9,132 nucleotides of DNA, taken from the NCBI GenBank assembly GCA_016462625.1, contig JAEMSV010000088.1:1-9132 (forward strand), written 5' to 3'. Shown one piece after another: positions 6,215-9,132 of the stretch; the stretch's first letter is position 1; each line of letters begins with the position of its first letter. The notes beneath the pieces were generated by a model. That model was not told the DNA's origin and ran no database searches. It was given only the letters and a program-made list of their open reading frames with translations. Origin of the DNA: Solirubrobacteraceae bacterium (GTDB lineage: Bacteria > Actinomycetota > Thermoleophilia > Solirubrobacterales > Solirubrobacteraceae). Made by a program: the position numbers and the translations under genes.

Positions 6215-7654
6215 ATGCTGCATCGCCTCCGCGGCGCTGCGGCTCTGCTGGCCGTCGTCGCCGCGACCGTCGGCGGCGCCGTCCTCGCGCTGGAGACCTA
6301 CTCCCAGGAACGCGCGCTCTCGATCGGGACCGTCGACCTGAACGTCGACATCGCCCATCGCGGCGCGCTCGACCTGTACGTCCCGCTCGTCGACTGGGGC
6401 GTCCGGTTCGACGCCGTGCGGCTCCCGGTCCGGGTGAAGCTGGACATCCGCTCCCTCAATCGCGACGTCGTCGAGAGCGCCGCCGAGGGCGAGCTGCCCG
6501 CCGTGCGCGATCTGCGCGACGAGGCCACCGATGCGCTGCGCTCCTATCTGCTCGCGGCGATCGCGATCGCCGCGGTCGCATCGCTCGCGGCAGGGCTGAT
6601 GATGGCGTTCGCGATGCGCAGCACGCACGTCGCGCCGCTGCGCCGGCTCGTGATCACGGCCGTCATCGGCGCGGTCGCATGCACCGCCGTCATCGCGCTG
6701 CTAATCCCGCCGCGCGGCTCGTTCGAGCACCCCGAGTACTACGCCAACGGCCCGGACATCCCCGTCGCGCTCGAGGCGCTGGAGGATCTGCGCCGGTCGG
6801 GGGGCGTCCTGGGCGACGAGCTCGACCAGCAGCTCGTCGGCCTCGCGCGGCTCGTCCAGTCCCCGGGCGAGCGGGAGACGCTCGGCGCCGGGCGCCGGTT
6901 CGTCATCGCCTCGGACCTGCACAACAACGTGCTGGCGCTTCCGACCCTGGAGCGGACCGCACGGGGCGCCGTCGTCCTCTTCGCCGGTGACCTGACCGAC
7001 CGCGGCACGCCGCTGGAGTCGACCGCGACCAAGCGCGTGGTGGGGGCCGGCAGTCGCTTCGTGGCCGTGGCGGGCAACCACGACTCCGACACCTCGATGC
7101 AGCGCCTGGCCGACGAAGGCGCCGTCGTCCTGACGCGCCGCGGGCGGCTGCTGCCCAGCGGCCGGTACGGCCAGCAGGTCGTGACCGTCGGGGGCGCGCG
7201 GATCGCCGGCTACGACAGCCCGAACCAGCGCATGCAGGCCGACGACTACGCCGACCGCGGCGCCGACATCACGCCCGTCCAGCGTCAGCACTTCTCCGAC
7301 TGGCTGACCGGGCTGCTCGACGAGACCGAGGTCGACGTGGTCATGGTCCACGAGCCGTCGCTGGCCGCCGAGGCCGTCGCCGACCTCCGCCGCGAACCCC
7401 GCGTGCGGCCGCCGGTCGTGGTCACGGGACATACGCACCGCCAGTACGCACGGGAGATCAAGGGCGTCCTCGAGGTCAACGGCGGGACGCTGGGCGCGGG
7501 CGGCACCGGGAACCTCGCGGGGCCGGAGGCGGACGCCCTCGGGCTCGCGGTGGTGCGGTACAGCGTGGACCCGTTCCGCGCCCTCGCGGCCGACACCGTG
7601 CAGATCGATCCGGCGACCGGCTCGGCACGGGCGGAGCGTCTGCGCCTGAGGTGA
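6215..7654 (+). CDS. Membrane-anchored metallophosphoesterase
   Basis: The product is 479 aa. The C-terminal half is a calcineurin-like phosphoesterase with the full set of metal-ligand motifs: SDLH with Asp234/His236, GDLTDRG at 258-264, GNHD at 287-290, His379 in MVHEP, and GHTH at 405-408. It should therefore be an active binuclear-metal phosphohydrolase (monoester, diester or nucleotide; substrate unknown). The N-terminal half has a hydrophobic helix at about 8-27 (signal anchor), a mostly beta-like stretch at about 37-80, and two TM helices at about 110-133 and 144-164. If the first helix is an N-in anchor, the 30-108 segment is outside and, after the two further helices, the catalytic domain is also outside; this topology is an inference. 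The ATG at 6215 is preceded by AGAGG 7 bases upstream and gives the hydrophobic N-terminus. Divergent from the coiled-coil gene; ndk follows after 45 bases. Confidence 0.88.
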   Translation: MLHRLRGAAALLAVVAATVGGAVLALETYSQERALSIGTVDLNVDIAHRGALDLYVPLVDWGVRFDAVRLPVRVKLDIRSLNRDVVESAAEGELPAVRDLRDEATDALRSYLLAAIAIAAVASLAAGLMMAFAMRSTHVAPLRRLVITAVIGAVACTAVIALLIPPRGSFEHPEYYANGPDIPVALEALEDLRRSGGVLGDELDQQLVGLARLVQSPGERETLGAGRRFVIASDLHNNVLALPTLERTARGAVVLFAGDLTDRGTPLESTATKRVVGAGSRFVAVAGNHDSDTSMQRLADEGAVVLTRRGRLLPSGRYGQQVVTVGGARIAGYDSPNQRMQADDYADRGADITPVQRQHFSDWLTGLLDETEVDVVMVHEPSLAAEAVADLRREPRVRPPVVVTGHTHRQYAREIKGVLEVNGGTLGAGGTGNLAGPEADALGLAVVRYSVDPFRALAADTVQIDPATGSARAERLRLR

Positions 7655-7656
7655 CG

Positions 7657-7662
7657 TACCCT
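7657..7662 (+). promoter_or_regulatory. Possible -10 box (TACCCT) for ndk-maf
   Basis: TACCCT matches TANNNT and begins 3 bases after the phosphoesterase stop. A transcript from about 7669 would carry a leader of about 30 bases with the AGGAGA ribosome site in it. No good -35 hexamer is seen. It would give ndk and maf their own promoter, independent of the phosphoesterase gene. Confidence 0.35.
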
Positions 7663-7686
7663 CCTCCGTCGCACGACCAAGCTTCC

Positions 7687-7692
7687 AGGAGA
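7687..7692 (+). promoter_or_regulatory. Ribosome binding site of ndk (AGGAGA)
   Basis: AGGAGA is a strong Shine-Dalgarno sequence with 7 bases to the ATG at 7700. It fixes the ndk start. It is the clearest canonical ribosome site with ordinary spacing in the window; several neighbours have none. Confidence 0.75.
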
Positions 7693-7699
7693 CATCGCA

Positions 7700-8112
7700 A
7701 TGGCCACAGAGAAGACCCTCATCCTCGTCAAGCCCGACGCCTTCGCGCGCGGCCTCACCGGCGAGATCCTCGCCCGGTTCGAGCGCAAGGGCCTGACGAT
7801 CGCCGCGCTGAAGCAGACGACGCTGACCGTCGAGATCGCCGAGGAGCACTACGGCGAGCACAACGGCAAGCCGTTCTTCGGCGAGCTCGTCGAGTTCATC
7901 ACGTCGGGCCCGCTGGTCGCCGCGATCCTCGAGGGCGAGAGCGCCATCAAGGCCGCGCGTCAGGTCATCGGCGCGACGAACCCGCTCGAGTCGGCCACCG
8001 GCTCGATCCGCGGCGACTTCGCCATCGAGGTCGGGACGAACCTCGTCCACGGCTCGGACTCGGTCGAGGCGGGCGTGCGCGAGGCTTCGATCTTCTTCCC
8101 GGAGCTCTCGTA

Positions 8113-8113
<1 letters not shown>
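7700..8113 (+). CDS. ndk: Nucleoside diphosphate kinase
   Basis: Transfers the gamma-phosphate of ATP to NDPs and dNDPs through a phospho-histidine, balancing cytoplasmic nucleoside triphosphate pools. The product is 137 aa, the normal bacterial length. The active site is intact: NLVHGSDS with the catalytic histidine at 117, Lys11 in LVKPDAF, Tyr51, Phe60, Arg87, Thr93, Arg104 and Asn114, all at the family's usual positions. The start is fixed by AGGAGA and the classical N-terminus [14 protein letters not shown]. The stop TAA (8111-8113) shares its last base with the proposed first base of maf. The pairing of ndk with a nucleotide-sanitising Maf protein makes sense functionally. Confidence 0.97.
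8101..8104 (+). promoter_or_regulatory. Ribosome site deciding the maf start (GGAG)
   Basis: GGAG inside the last codons of ndk lies 8 bases before ACG 8113, a normal Shine-Dalgarno distance. It would be 14 bases from ATT 8119 and 17 from CTG 8122, which is too far. It is the main sequence argument for initiation at the ACG. Confidence 0.5.

Positions 8114-9132
<1,019 letters not shown>

Noticed and set aside
6009..6341. + strand frame from GTG 6009, partly coding-like
   Set aside because: Overlaps the start of the phosphoesterase gene by over 120 bases, begins inside the hairpin region and lacks a ribosome site; kept only as part of the unexplained intergenic finding.
6701..8050. 449-codon minus-strand frame opposite the phosphoesterase and ndk genes
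   Set aside because: Spans two well-supported genes and the gap between them; composition is typical of an antisense shadow.
7651..8112. Upstream extension of maf to a 342-codon protein
   Set aside because: The extension is read entirely out of frame through ndk, is Arg-rich and has no Maf similarity; the family starts at LILASAS.

Overview
The window is very GC-rich and densely coded, almost entirely on the + strand. It looks like the chromosome of a high-GC actinobacterium, probably of the Thermoleophilia/Solirubrobacterales type; the lineage is an inference. The supporting signs are strong G/C at third codon positions, short or overlapping gene junctions, -10-like TANNNT boxes very close to start codons (leaderless style), and the core order valS - folC - small membrane protein - ... 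- ndk - maf - mreB. That order echoes the valS-folC-DUF4233-ndk-mreB arrangement of Streptomyces-like actinobacteria and the valS-folC-...-maf-...-mreB arrangement of Bacillus.

Layout. 1-2619 is valyl-tRNA synthetase (valS), complete, starting at the first base of the window. 2616-3911 is folC, overlapping valS by ATGA. 3911-4027 is a 38-codon single-pass membrane protein, coupled to folC by a TGATG junction. 4054-4593 is a two-TM protein with a double zinc ribbon, and 4600-5034 is a GNAT acetyltransferase 6 bases behind it. 5125-5937, on the minus strand, is an orphan membrane-anchored coiled-coil protein with tandem 11-residue repeats and less GC-biased codons. 5938-6214 is a divergent intergenic region with one perfect hairpin. 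6215-7654 is a membrane-anchored metallophosphoesterase. 7700-8113 is nucleoside diphosphate kinase (ndk). 8113-8679 is a Maf/YhdE-type nucleotide pyrophosphatase that appears to lack any ordinary start codon. 8759 to the end is the 5' part of mreB.

How the genes fit together. valS (translation), folC (folate), ndk and maf (nucleotide balancing and house-cleaning) and mreB (cell shape) are ordinary housekeeping genes in a conserved neighbourhood. The segment from about 4054 to 7650, between the folC unit and ndk, is the variable part: zinc ribbon, GNAT, the reversed coiled-coil gene and the phosphoesterase. The reversed gene and its flank, about 5035-6214, look most like an accessory insertion. 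I see no CRISPR, transposase, integrase, rRNA or tRNA, and no convincing new multi-gene system. The points most worth a second look are the maf start codon, the hendecad-repeat membrane protein, the folC-coupled micro-protein and the unexplained 5938-6214 stretch.
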